In this document: positions 1-6,393 of the stretch, piece by piece
Numbering within the stretch: the first letter of the stretch is position 1
Layout of the letters: the number at the start of each line of letters is the position of its first letter
NCBI GenBank assembly: GCA_002840565.1
Contig: PHBK01000019.1
Coordinates: forward strand, 1 to 64,000
DNA length: 64,000 nt
DNA from: Deltaproteobacteria bacterium HGW-Deltaproteobacteria-12
Lineage (GTDB): Bacteria; Desulfobacterota; Syntrophia; Syntrophales; Smithellaceae
Direction of reading: 5' to 3'
Made by a program: the position numbers and the translations under genes
Notes under the pieces: model-generated
Seen by the model: the letters and a program-made list of their open reading frames with translations, nothing else
What the model was told of the DNA's origin: nothing
The model's database searches: none

Positions 1-42
1 TTCGCCCGGCAGCCGCCGGGCGTCCGGCGCATGCCGGACGAA
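1..42. repeat. GC-rich repeat, inverted relative to 452-493
   Basis: The reverse complement of 452-493 matches this segment closely over about 42 bases, including CGCCGGGCGTCCGGCG. It lies about 40 bases beyond the tRNA 3' end. Internal self-complementarity (GCCGGGCGTCCGGC) would also allow a hairpin. Confidence 0.65.
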
Positions 43-82
43 CCCTATTCCACTTCTCGTCCATATTATTCTTCGTTACTGC

Positions 83-176
83 TGGCGGAGAGAGGGGGAT
101 TCGAACCCCCGTGGGAGCTTGTGGCCCCCAAATCGATTTCGAGTCGATCCCGTTACGACCACTTCGGTACCTCTCC
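83..176 (-). tRNA. tRNA-Ser (anticodon CGA), CCA encoded
   Basis: Read on the minus strand, the segment starts GGAGAGG, which pairs with the 3' acceptor strand, and ends with discriminator G and an encoded CCA. The anticodon stem ATCGA/TCGAT encloses loop CTCGAAA, giving anticodon CGA for UCG serine codons. A long variable arm (GGGGGCCACAAGCTCCC region) and a T-arm with GGTTCGAATCC are present, as expected of a class II serine tRNA of 94 nt. One base separates the tRNA 5' end from the stop codon of the GIY-YIG ORF just upstream. A copy of the 5' half lies at 491-527. Confidence 0.95.
140..176. repeat. 37-bp direct repeat, copy in intact tRNA-Ser
   Basis: Identical to 491-527. It runs from the anticodon loop to the first base of the tRNA. 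With the second copy it brackets the GIY-YIG ORF and looks like an attachment-site or target duplication. Confidence 0.9.
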
Positions 177-177
177 G

Positions 178-432
178 CTACATAATCATACTTTCTATGA
201 TCCGTTTCCGGATATCTTTTCTACCATCACTCGTTTTAAGATATTCTTCTCGCCTGGTTGCTTCTTCTTTTGTGTTATATGCTTCATAACACAACAACTT
301 AAGTGGTGTTCTATTCTTTGTTGATTCTACTCGTCCTGACTGGTGTTCCGAATATCTTCTTCTAAGGTCTCCCGTTCTTCCAATATAAAATTCTTTGTCA
401 CGTTCACTCTGAAGTACGTAAACATAATACAT
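178..432 (-). CDS. Small GIY-YIG domain nuclease (84 aa)
   Basis: This 84-residue protein consists of a single GIY-YIG domain. The GIY-equivalent is YVYVL at residues 3-7, YIG is at 17-19, followed by the conserved Arg in GRTGDLRRRY and the ...YSEH helix. Such stand-alone domains resemble the UvrC N-terminal nuclease and the small UPF0213-type proteins, which cut or are suspected to cut DNA; no partner domain is present. The ORF lies between an intact tRNA-Ser (83-176), which it nearly abuts, and a 37-bp copy of that tRNA's 5' half (491-527), all in one direction. The arrangement suggests a minimal site-specific element that inserted in the anticodon loop and restored the tRNA. Domain call is firm; the homing role is inference. 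Confidence 0.85.
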   Translation of the reverse strand: MYYVYVLQSERDKEFYIGRTGDLRRRYSEHQSGRVESTKNRTPLKLLCYEAYNTKEEATRREEYLKTSDGRKDIRKRIIESMIM

Positions 433-451
433 ATACTAATCCGGATTGGAT

Positions 452-493
452 TTCGTCCGACATACGCCGGACGCCCGGCGAATGCCCGGGCGA
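452..493. repeat. GC-rich repeat, inverted copy of 1-42
   Basis: Inverted, imperfect copy of the first 42 bases. It sits between the GIY-YIG start codon and the half-tRNA, and its end touches the 37-bp repeat at 491. It may be an end of the inserted element or a REP-like repeat. Confidence 0.65.
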
Positions 494-527
494 GTCGATC
501 CCGTTACGACCACTTCGGTACCTCTCC
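491..527 (-). pseudogene. tRNA-Ser 5'-half fragment (37-bp direct repeat, second copy)
   Basis: The 37 bases match 140-176 exactly, then diverge on both sides. On the minus strand they encode the acceptor 5' strand, D-arm and 5' anticodon stem of tRNA-Ser(CGA), ending in the anticodon loop. The fragment cannot fold as a tRNA. It probably marks the original tRNA 5' half, separated from its 3' half by an inserted segment that brought a replacement 5' half. Confidence 0.85.
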
Positions 528-663
528 TTATTCTTATACCGCTTTGATTTCACAGGATAACGAGGCGGCAAGAAGGAGGCTCCGCAGGCGTATATGAAAA
601 TACGTTGAGGAAGCCGACGACGATGCCAACAAAGTTAGCCACAGAAAGCAAAGTGGTATAACT

Positions 664-1140
664 CTACCGCAATGGCGGCGGATATACTCTTTTTTCCCGG
701 AAAAATCTACTGATAATTTCCCCGCATTCTTCTTTTAATATTCCCACGGTTACAGCGACCTGATGATTGAGCCTGTCATCAGTTAAAACCTTGTATAATG
801 AGGCCACTGCACCGCATTTGGGATCATTCGCGCCGAAAATCACCCGGGCCAGCCGCGCCTGAATAATCGCCCCGGCGCACATAATGCACGGCTCCAGGGT
901 CACATAGAGCTCGGCGCCGGTCAGCCGGTAATTGCTCATTGTTTCAGCAGCCTGGCGTAAAGCCAGCATCTCCGCATGCGCCGAAGGATCCTTGCGGCTG
1001 ATCGGCATGTTGTGCCCGGTTCCGATTATCCGCCCATCCAGCACCACCACCGCGCCCACCGGCACTTCATCCTTTTCCAGAGCTTTTTGCGCTTCTTCCA
1101 GCGCCATTTTCATGTAATCGTTATCAGTGAACACTTTCAT
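664..1140 (-). CDS. tadA: tRNA-specific adenosine deaminase TadA
   Basis: TadA converts the wobble adenosine of tRNA-Arg(ACG) to inosine using an active-site zinc. The 158-residue length is normal. The zinc and catalytic motif HAE appears in DPSAHAEMLALRQA, and the paired cysteines in TLEPCIMCAGA. The N-terminal DNDYMKMALEEAQKA and EVPVGAVVV segments are typical of the family. An AAGGA Shine-Dalgarno precedes the ATG closely. The gene is upstream of, and co-oriented with, the half-tRNA, the GIY-YIG ORF and tRNA-Ser, so a tadA-tRNA-Ser transcript is plausible. A close cytidine/guanine deaminase paralogue is the only alternative and is less likely given these motifs. Confidence 0.93.
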   Translation of the reverse strand: MKVFTDNDYMKMALEEAQKALEKDEVPVGAVVVLDGRIIGTGHNMPISRKDPSAHAEMLALRQAAETMSNYRLTGAELYVTLEPCIMCAGAIIQARLARVIFGANDPKCGAVASLYKVLTDDRLNHQVAVTVGILKEECGEIISRFFREKRVYPPPLR

Positions 1141-1611
1141 TCCTTTTTCAGATGACCGGGTAGGATCAGGATGGGTTTTTCCTCCGAAGTAGCCGATTTA
1201 ACGAAGAATCCATTGACAACATCTATGTTCCGTGCAATAAATATAACGGCAATATCGAAGGACTTCTCTAACCTGTTCCATAAATTTTAGCTTCGGATTG
1301 GGATGGAACTTTAGTTGATTTTCCGGTTTCATAGCTTAAAATAAATAATATTAAACATATATGTAGTATTTGCCGTCAAAAGCGGTGGCAGTGGGGCTTA
1401 CAATAGTAATTTCCCATGTTTGCCCCTTGAATAGCGTACTAAGTGGAATTTGGCAACCGGAATTGTAATAAGTGGAAAATCCATCAGCCAATTTCCCATG
1501 TTTTATGCTTTACTTTAATATGTCAATAATTGGAAAATCGTTCCATCTATATCATCTGTTATGGTGGAATCTTTTCCACTTATTACTCTGTTATCCAGGA
1601 TAGAAAAATAG
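1141..1611. other. Intergenic region before the cassette array
   Basis: No gene is visible in these 471 bases. The right half is AT-rich and holds fragments related to the hairpin repeat at 1517-1592 (for example AAGTGGAAAAT and CAATTTCCCATG near 1470-1500). This is where an integron integrase or attI would be expected for a rightward array, but no integrase reading frame is present. Confidence 0.6.
1517..1592. repeat. 76-bp hairpin repeat, copy 1
   Basis: Nearly identical to 4945-5020. Each copy contains imperfect inverted arms (AATAAGTGGAAAAT type on the left, ATTTTCCACTTATT on the right) around a shared centre CATCTATATCATCTGTTAT. It ends in CTCTGTT next to a cassette start, so it may be an unusual attC-like site or a small REP/MITE-like element. 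Confidence 0.75.
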
Positions 1612-2199
1612 ATGAGTGGATCACCTACATACAGTTTCATAAAGGAACGTATAGAATTTGAATTCCAAAAGCTTGAGAAGGATAAAGTAACACCTTGGGC
1701 TTTTTTCTTATCCGGAAAAGAACTGAAACTTACAGATTTTTTTGGGAAACAGGTATATTATTTTGGCATAGAGTTCGAGGGCTCACCTCGAGAGGTATTT
1801 TGGAAAGGTTTTATTCAACCATTTCTGCAAGACATAACATCCCGAAGTTTTACAGAGACGAGAGAATTTTGCATTACACGTGAAATTGAAATGAAACAGC
1901 CAATTGAAGAAACTGCACGTCTGCTCAAGGCTGGTATTAATAGGATTTATGAAAGAATGTCGGACATTGATAGAGGCTTACGAGGACTTGGCTTTCCTAA
2001 CTCCGTCCCCAAGTATAACCCAAGATCAGAAATAGAAACGTCCGAAGCATTTGTCTTAGAAAGGATGGATGCCGAGCTTGCACTTGCACCTAAAAAGAGA
2101 AAAACACTGAATACTATTTATGAGGAGCAGAAGTTTTGGTTCTGGTTTATTGGGATTGCTATTGCCGTTTTAGGGTTACTCGTAAAATTATTTGGATAA
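1612..2199 (+). CDS. Hypothetical membrane-anchored cassette protein
   Basis: I do not recognise this 195-residue protein. Residues 1-170 are hydrophilic and mixed alpha/beta in composition. Residues about 172-192 (WFWFIGIAIAVLGLLVKLF) form one C-terminal transmembrane segment, so the bulk is probably a cytoplasmic domain held by a tail anchor. The segment EIEMKQPIEETARLLKAG and the following helix suggest coiled or helical packing. It is AT-rich and is followed directly by an attC-like site whose first bases contain its stop codon, which marks it as the first recognisable cassette of the array. The Shine-Dalgarno is weak (AGGAT). Confidence 0.7.
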   Translation: MSGSPTYSFIKERIEFEFQKLEKDKVTPWAFFLSGKELKLTDFFGKQVYYFGIEFEGSPREVFWKGFIQPFLQDITSRSFTETREFCITREIEMKQPIEETARLLKAGINRIYERMSDIDRGLRGLGFPNSVPKYNPRSEIETSEAFVLERMDAELALAPKKRKTLNTIYEEQKFWFWFIGIAIAVLGLLVKLFG

Positions 2200-2249
2200 C
2201 AAAAGCAATACACCCGATCGCTGCGCTCCGGGTGATTTTTTCGTTAGCC
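2194..2249 (+). other. attC-like recombination site A
   Basis: R'' GGATAAC at 2194-2200 (covering the preceding stop codon) and R' GTTAGCC at 2243-2249 are near-complementary. The inner arms CACCCG/CGGGTG enclose a GATCGCTGCGCTC centre, as in integron cassette attC sites. Confidence 0.8.
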
Positions 2250-2262
2250 TTGGGAGTAACAA

Positions 2263-2796
2263 GTGGAAGAGTTAATACTATCAAAACTTGACTGTGCTAA
2301 AAGGCAGATTGAGGTTGCTATAAAACTGTACTTTCATTTTGACGACCCAGTGTCCATTCATACCTTAACTGCCGCAGCATATAATATATTAAGAGATATA
2401 AATAAGAGCAGGGGTAATGATCCGCTCCTTTTAAAGGAATGGTTTGTTATAAATATGGTTAAACCTGAAATGCGAGATGAATATAGAAAGCTTGTTAACA
2501 AGGCCGAGAATTTTTTCAAACATGCTGACAGGGACTCCGAAGAAACTCATACATTTTACCCAAGTCAAACTGAAATAATGCTCTGGGAAGCTGTTGAGGT
2601 CTATCAGCGTTTAACAGGGGAAATAACACCCCTGCTTCATATATTTCGAGGTTGGTTCATGATGAACCACCTTAATTTCTTCACTGAAATGCCTAAAATA
2701 GATAAAGAAAAACTTTCATTAGGATATAAGCAAGCAGAGAGAACGAAGTTTTTCGTAGATATGCTACCTTTAGCATATAGGAATTACAAGGGCTAA
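2263..2796 (+). CDS. Hypothetical helical cassette protein (KHAD motif)
   Basis: This 177-residue, mostly helical protein starts at GTG 14 bases after an attC site. Its N-terminal LSKLDCAKRQIEVAIKLYFHF and DPVSIHTLTAAAYNIL segments and the central AENFFKHADRD recall a widespread uncharacterised family found in integron cassettes and elsewhere. I know no function for it. The NFFKHA segment resembles the RN-x-x-x-H region of HEPN proteins in position but lacks the arginine, so an RNase role is not supported. No signal peptide or membrane segment is seen. It ends inside the next attC, which confirms cassette status. Confidence 0.72.
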   Translation: MEELILSKLDCAKRQIEVAIKLYFHFDDPVSIHTLTAAAYNILRDINKSRGNDPLLLKEWFVINMVKPEMRDEYRKLVNKAENFFKHADRDSEETHTFYPSQTEIMLWEAVEVYQRLTGEITPLLHIFRGWFMMNHLNFFTEMPKIDKEKLSLGYKQAERTKFFVDMLPLAYRNYKG

Positions 2797-2857
2797 CCTT
2801 GGCTTTCAGCGGATCGCGGCCAAAAAGCGGCCGCTCCCGCTGAAGCCTACGTTGTGT
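2791..2857 (+). other. attC-like recombination site B
   Basis: R'' GGCTAAC at 2791-2797 (overlapping the stop codon) and R' GTTGTGT at 2851-2857 frame a long stem TTCAGCGG...CCGCTGAA with a GGCCAAAAAGCGGCC centre. R' fits the consensus poorly, but the position between two cassettes is right. Confidence 0.7.
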
Positions 2858-2881
2858 CGTATTACATACTGGAGGAGTTCC

Positions 2882-3712
2882 ATGGAATTAGTATCTTGGT
2901 TACCATCACTTACCACTACGGGACTGCTTTCTGCCGCGCTTTGGTTTGGGCGTAAGCTCATCTTAATACGACTCACGAAAAGTGTTCAGCATGAGTTTAA
3001 TAAGAAAATTGAGGCCATCCGCGCTGAACTGCGCAAAAGTGAAGAAAGCTTTAAGGCACAGTTGCGTGAGAAGGAAGCCGAAATTGACGCGCTTCGCAGT
3101 GGAGCTCTCTCAGTGCTTGCCAGCCGTCAAGCTGCACTAGACAAGCGCCGTCTAGAGGCAGTTGATCAACTTTGGAGCGCCTTCAATGCCCTTGCACCAG
3201 CACGAGCCATTGCTGCAAGTATGGCATTTATCAAATTTGAATCGGCAGCACAGAAGGCAGAACGTGATCCAAAGGTTCGTCAGTTCTTCGAAATGATTGG
3301 CGGCGGCTTTGATCCAAGATCGATAGACTTAAGTGGCGCAGCAAAGGCGCGGCCCTTCATTAGCCCAATGGCCTGGGCTGTTTTCTCAGCATTCCTAGCT
3401 GTCACGATGCACAGCGCCATTCGCTTACAAGTATTGAAAGGTGGTCTAGGGGCGGAGGATTTTACTGATCACAAAGCAATAGAGAAGTTGGTGGTCGCGG
3501 CGCTACCCCACTATGCAGATTACTTAGAAAAGAACGGCCCGGCGGTATACTACTATGTGCTGGAGGCATTAGAAGCACGCTTACTTATTGAACTACAAAG
3601 TATGCTTTCTGGCTCAGAAATTGATAAGGCAAGTCTCGAACAAGCCGCTGAGATCATTCGTCAGGCCAACGCATTGCAGGCGGCCACAAACGAGGTTCAA
3701 CGTGCAGGCTAA
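2882..3712 (+). CDS. Hypothetical membrane-anchored coiled-coil protein
   Basis: No known family is recognised in these 276 residues. The start was chosen at 2882, where GGAGG sits 7 bases before ATG; an in-frame start 30 bases earlier would lie within the attC edge. Residues about 6-32 are a single membrane segment (LPSLTTTGLLSAALWF), followed by a charged helix of about 60 residues (NKKIEAIRAELRKSEESFKAQ...) predicted by eye to be a coiled coil. The rest is helical with two hydrophobic stretches. The topology, a membrane anchor with a long cytoplasmic helical domain, is common among uncharacterised cassette and phage-defence proteins, but no defence role can be claimed. Confidence 0.72.
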   Translation: MELVSWLPSLTTTGLLSAALWFGRKLILIRLTKSVQHEFNKKIEAIRAELRKSEESFKAQLREKEAEIDALRSGALSVLASRQAALDKRRLEAVDQLWSAFNALAPARAIAASMAFIKFESAAQKAERDPKVRQFFEMIGGGFDPRSIDLSGAAKARPFISPMAWAVFSAFLAVTMHSAIRLQVLKGGLGAEDFTDHKAIEKLVVAALPHYADYLEKNGPAVYYYVLEALEARLLIELQSMLSGSEIDKASLEQAAEIIRQANALQAATNEVQRAG

Positions 3713-3738
3713 ACATTTGCAAACTATAAATAAAAAAG

Positions 3739-3805
3739 ACTCAACAATCCGCTAAAGCCGGAGCCGCGCCAGGGGCGCGGCTCCGGTTTTATATTTTCGT
3801 TGGGC
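3739..3805 (+). other. attC recombination site C
   Basis: R'' ACTCAAC (3739-3745) fits RYYYAAC exactly and R' GTTGGGC (3799-3805) fits GTTRRRY exactly. A strong stem AGCCGGAGCCGCGCC/GGCGCGGCTCCGG lies between. This is one of the best attC sites in the window. Confidence 0.88.
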
Positions 3806-3823
3806 CAAACGAGAAGAGGCAAA

Positions 3824-4885
3824 ATGGGAAAAGTGGAAGTAACGATTGCCACATGGAATAGATTTGTTCCCCGGAATCTGTCAATTCACCCTAATCTTGT
3901 TGGAGCTGAGCATCGCTTCGGATTTGAAGAAACCGAAATAAAGATCATACTTCCGTCTATCAAACATTTGCCAACTGAACCCAATCAAGAAGGACCGCTT
4001 TCCTTCAATGGGTGGCGAGAACAGAATGGGAAGAAGTTACCTATCCAATACACCGTCAACTCTGTAGATATAGAAGTTGCGACTAAGGAGGAGATCCTAT
4101 TGCCATGCGAGGTATTGAATGTCGCACCTTGTGCATATAACATCATTTCAAAAGAGCAGCAGGAGTATCTGAACCATTTGGTAGCAATCTACGGTTCTAC
4201 CGCAGAGAGAGCCTTTGATTTGTGGATAAAAACCTTACGGTGGAAATGCAACAACAGCGCCATTGGAAGGCCTGAAATCAGCGGCTGTGAAAGCGGTTGG
4301 TCTACCTATCTTATCGCAAAACCACAAGACAAACGAGTATGGATTGCGCCTCAGGTAATTGTAGCACGAGGCTTAAAGATGGTTACAGTACAAATGTGGG
4401 CCGATGTGGAAAATTCGCTTAAGCAAGGGTGTACTTCACCGGTCTACATTGATCTGATGATGGACGCTAATGAGCACATCAAAATGGCCGACCTACAGCG
4501 GGCAACTGTCGACATAGCAATAGCGTGTGAAACTTTTCTCCGAACGATTTTAGCCAGAGCTCTTCCTCCAAACCTTCAGCCTGCTGTCGTGACATATATA
4601 GACGATGCCAATATTCGACAAGTTATGGAAAAATTCATACCAGAGGTTCTGAATGACACGGAGCGAAAAGATTTCAAAAAAATCAAAGGTGGTCTTCACA
4701 TCCTTTTTGATAATCGTAACAAAATACTACACAAGGCGGATATGTCGGGTCTAACAAAAATGGTTTGCGAAAGTTTCATAGAAACCGCTAACAAACTATT
4801 TGAAATGCAAGGGGCAAACCTTAGCATAGGAAAAACAGGGTTACCCTGCACTAAATTGGGTATATTCGGGGGACATAACACTTAA
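3824..4885 (+). CDS. Cassette protein with C-terminal HEPN-like motif
   Basis: This 353-residue protein has an unrecognised N-terminal region and a helical C-terminal third. Around residue 215, ATVDIAIACETFLRTIL is followed about 75 residues later by LFDNRNKILHKADM. The R-N-x3-H pattern in NRNKILHK matches the active-site motif of HEPN RNases (Apea-like group), and the long preceding helix fits that fold. If right, the protein may be an RNase effector; this is inference from one motif. The start at 3824 has GAGAAGAGG upstream; a TTG eight codons earlier lies in the attC. The last codons, including the stop, come from a palindromic repeat (4868-4920), so the natural C-terminus may have been altered. 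Confidence 0.7.
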   Translation: MGKVEVTIATWNRFVPRNLSIHPNLVGAEHRFGFEETEIKIILPSIKHLPTEPNQEGPLSFNGWREQNGKKLPIQYTVNSVDIEVATKEEILLPCEVLNVAPCAYNIISKEQQEYLNHLVAIYGSTAERAFDLWIKTLRWKCNNSAIGRPEISGCESGWSTYLIAKPQDKRVWIAPQVIVARGLKMVTVQMWADVENSLKQGCTSPVYIDLMMDANEHIKMADLQRATVDIAIACETFLRTILARALPPNLQPAVVTYIDDANIRQVMEKFIPEVLNDTERKDFKKIKGGLHILFDNRNKILHKADMSGLTKMVCESFIETANKLFEMQGANLSIGKTGLPCTKLGIFGGHNT

Positions 4886-4920
4886 TTCAGCCACTTCGCA
4901 AAATAAATATTTGTTATGTC
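4868..4920. repeat. Palindromic repeat family P, copy 1 (3' end altered)
   Basis: Begins GGGGACATAACACTTAATTC and ends in TTGTTATGTC; the right arm lacks its final CCCC. It shares the centre CAGCCA..TTCGCAAAATAAATAT with copies at 8375-8430 and 9742-9796 and supplies the stop codon of the preceding gene. Confidence 0.85.
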
Positions 4921-4944
4921 AACTATTTAAACACTGATTAAACA

Positions 4945-5020
4945 AATATGTCAATAAGTAGAAAATCATTCCATCTATATCATCTGTTATGTTGGAATAT
5001 TTTCCACTTATTACTCTGTT
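4945..5020. repeat. 76-bp hairpin repeat, copy 2
   Basis: Second copy of the 1517-1592 repeat, differing at a few bases. It ends CTCTGTT and runs into GTTGGGC (5018-5024), a perfect R' core, just before the next cassette gene. It may therefore act as the attC of this cassette, though no good R'' is visible. Confidence 0.75.
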
Positions 5021-5054
5021 GGGCTCATAATAATCCTCCTTAAGGGAGCTAAAT

Positions 5055-5504
5055 ATGACTGCAAAACGTATTATTAAATCTGCATCAAAGAAATCCGAGA
5101 CAAAACCTACTGTAAAACGAGCTTCAAAAAGATCTGTTGTAGCATTTGCTGCTGCTAAGCCATCAATTAGAAAGATGTCCGGTGCAAAGATAGCGGCTAA
5201 AAAAATGATTGGAGTTCCACCTTCGGGGTACAGTATAAGCGCCGACGGCCTGTTGCTAGTGCCTTCATCTTCAAAATATCCTTCAATCACACCTGCATCA
5301 AAACTACGCGATGGCATTACGAAGGCCAAAAATGAAATAAGGCAAAGCTTGCAAGAAATTGCAACGTTAATGACCATGGACTTTGAAATTTCTGAAATAG
5401 AGTTTTCAGTAAGTTTTAGCGCCGATGGTAAGTTTCTCGGTTTTGGCGTTGGCGGGGCAGCGTCAATTAAAGTCAAAATTAAGCCCGTAGAGAATGATGC
5501 ATAA
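5055..5504 (+). CDS. Basic-tailed protein with Trypco1-like C-terminal domain
   Basis: The N-terminal 55 residues are rich in Lys, Arg, Ser and Ala (KSASKKSETK, KRASKRS, KIAAKKM), suggesting a disordered nucleic-acid-binding tail. Residues about 108-145 (ISEIEFSVSFSADGKFLGFG and the following beta segment IKVKIKP) resemble the small beta-rich Trypco1/CU044_2847-type domain, which occurs beside proteases and NTPases in bacterial conflict systems. That assignment is from memory of the consensus and is tentative. A GGGAG Shine-Dalgarno precedes the ATG and a clear attC follows the stop, so it is a stand-alone cassette. A 185-codon reading frame on the opposite strand covers the same DNA but has no comparable support. 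Confidence 0.62.
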   Translation: MTAKRIIKSASKKSETKPTVKRASKRSVVAFAAAKPSIRKMSGAKIAAKKMIGVPPSGYSISADGLLLVPSSSKYPSITPASKLRDGITKAKNEIRQSLQEIATLMTMDFEISEIEFSVSFSADGKFLGFGVGGAASIKVKIKPVENDA

Positions 5505-5520
5505 TATTAAAAACAAAAAA

Positions 5521-5578
5521 GCCCAACAATCCGCTCAAGACGATCGCCGCTGCGCTCCGGCTGATTTTTTCGTTAGCG
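5521..5578 (+). other. attC recombination site E
   Basis: R'' GCCCAAC (5521-5527) is a perfect RYYYAAC; R' GTTAGCG is at 5572-5578. The central ACGATCGCCGCTGCGCTCCGGCT segment matches the loop region of the other sites in this array. Confidence 0.87.
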
Positions 5579-5602
5579 CTTTAAAGGAACACTGATAAAA
5601 TT

Positions 5603-6313
5603 ATGATAAGCATAGGTAGAACTGATTTATATTTTGATATTCCAGCGTTATCGGATGAATATTTCGAGGAATATTCCACAAAGTTATTTGATGAGTGGGA
5701 AGCCTACGTATCAGAAGTATTGAGATTGTCGGACTACTCTTTAGCACTTGATGTTGAAGAAGGTTCAATAAAAGCTATAGGTAAAATTGCAGCAACACTG
5801 GGTGTTATATATATCGGTATTGGACAGTATGGCTCCTTTATATCAGGATTAAACACAATACATAACCAAGTTCGTACAGTTAGTAATTACTTTGTAGATA
5901 GAGCGGCAAAGCCTTTTGACTCAGATCAGGTAAAACCGCGGATAAAGAAATATGGTGAGTCTTTATCGCGTTTAAAAAATCTCTTTGTTAAAGTTCAAGA
6001 AGGTGAGTTAACAGCAGAGCAAGCAATGCAAGAAGCCGGGAAAATGTTCGGGGAAGAAGCAAAATCAGAACCAGGGTTCATGGAACAGCTTCATGATGCC
6101 CTGAAACAAACACCTATCTTGCCGCAACAAATTCAGTTGTCGATTGACCTAGAAGTGACAGAAGACATGGAATTACCACCTTCTACACAAATGCCGCGCC
6201 AACAAAAACCACCGCAACCTAAGGCGCCACCGCCTCAATCTCAGCATTTAAGAGTAGAAGTGTGGAGAGAATCAAAGAAAAGCAAAAGGAATGTTCGAGT
6301 TACTAAGTTGTAA
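5603..6313 (+). CDS. Hypothetical cassette protein with Pro-rich linker
   Basis: This 236-residue protein is not recognised. Residues 1-60 are acidic; residues about 58-85 (AIGKIAATLGVIYIGIGQYG) are hydrophobic and Gly-rich and may insert in a membrane or form a helical hairpin. A helical region follows, then a proline/glutamine-rich linker at about 193-215 (PRQQKPPQPKAPPPQ) and a basic end (RESKKSKRNVRVTKL). The layout of a hydrophobic segment plus a flexible linker and basic tail suggests contact with another protein or nucleic acid. It is flanked by attC sites E and F. Confidence 0.68.
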   Translation: MISIGRTDLYFDIPALSDEYFEEYSTKLFDEWEAYVSEVLRLSDYSLALDVEEGSIKAIGKIAATLGVIYIGIGQYGSFISGLNTIHNQVRTVSNYFVDRAAKPFDSDQVKPRIKKYGESLSRLKNLFVKVQEGELTAEQAMQEAGKMFGEEAKSEPGFMEQLHDALKQTPILPQQIQLSIDLEVTEDMELPPSTQMPRQQKPPQPKAPPPQSQHLRVEVWRESKKSKRNVRVTKL

Positions 6314-6315
6314 AG

Positions 6316-6372
6316 CGCTAACAAGCTAATACAGCCGACTCGCTAGGCGCCCCGCTGATCTGCACGTTCGGC
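6316..6372 (+). other. attC-like recombination site F
   Basis: R'' CGCTAAC (6316-6322) is the exact complement of the R' of site E; R' here is GTTCGGC (6366-6372). The CAGCCGACTCGC centre matches neighbouring sites, although the right inner arm is weak. Confidence 0.72.
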
Positions 6373-6393
6373 TGAAACGAAGAGAGAATGTGA

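Noticed and set aside
1141-1611. Integron integrase or attI left of the first cassette
   Set aside because: No reading frame with tyrosine-recombinase motifs is present in the interval or anywhere in the window.
4919-5476. 185-codon minus-strand frame over the Trypco1-like gene
   Set aside because: No ribosome site or recognisable protein; the + strand frame has both a ribosome site and an attC directly after its stop.
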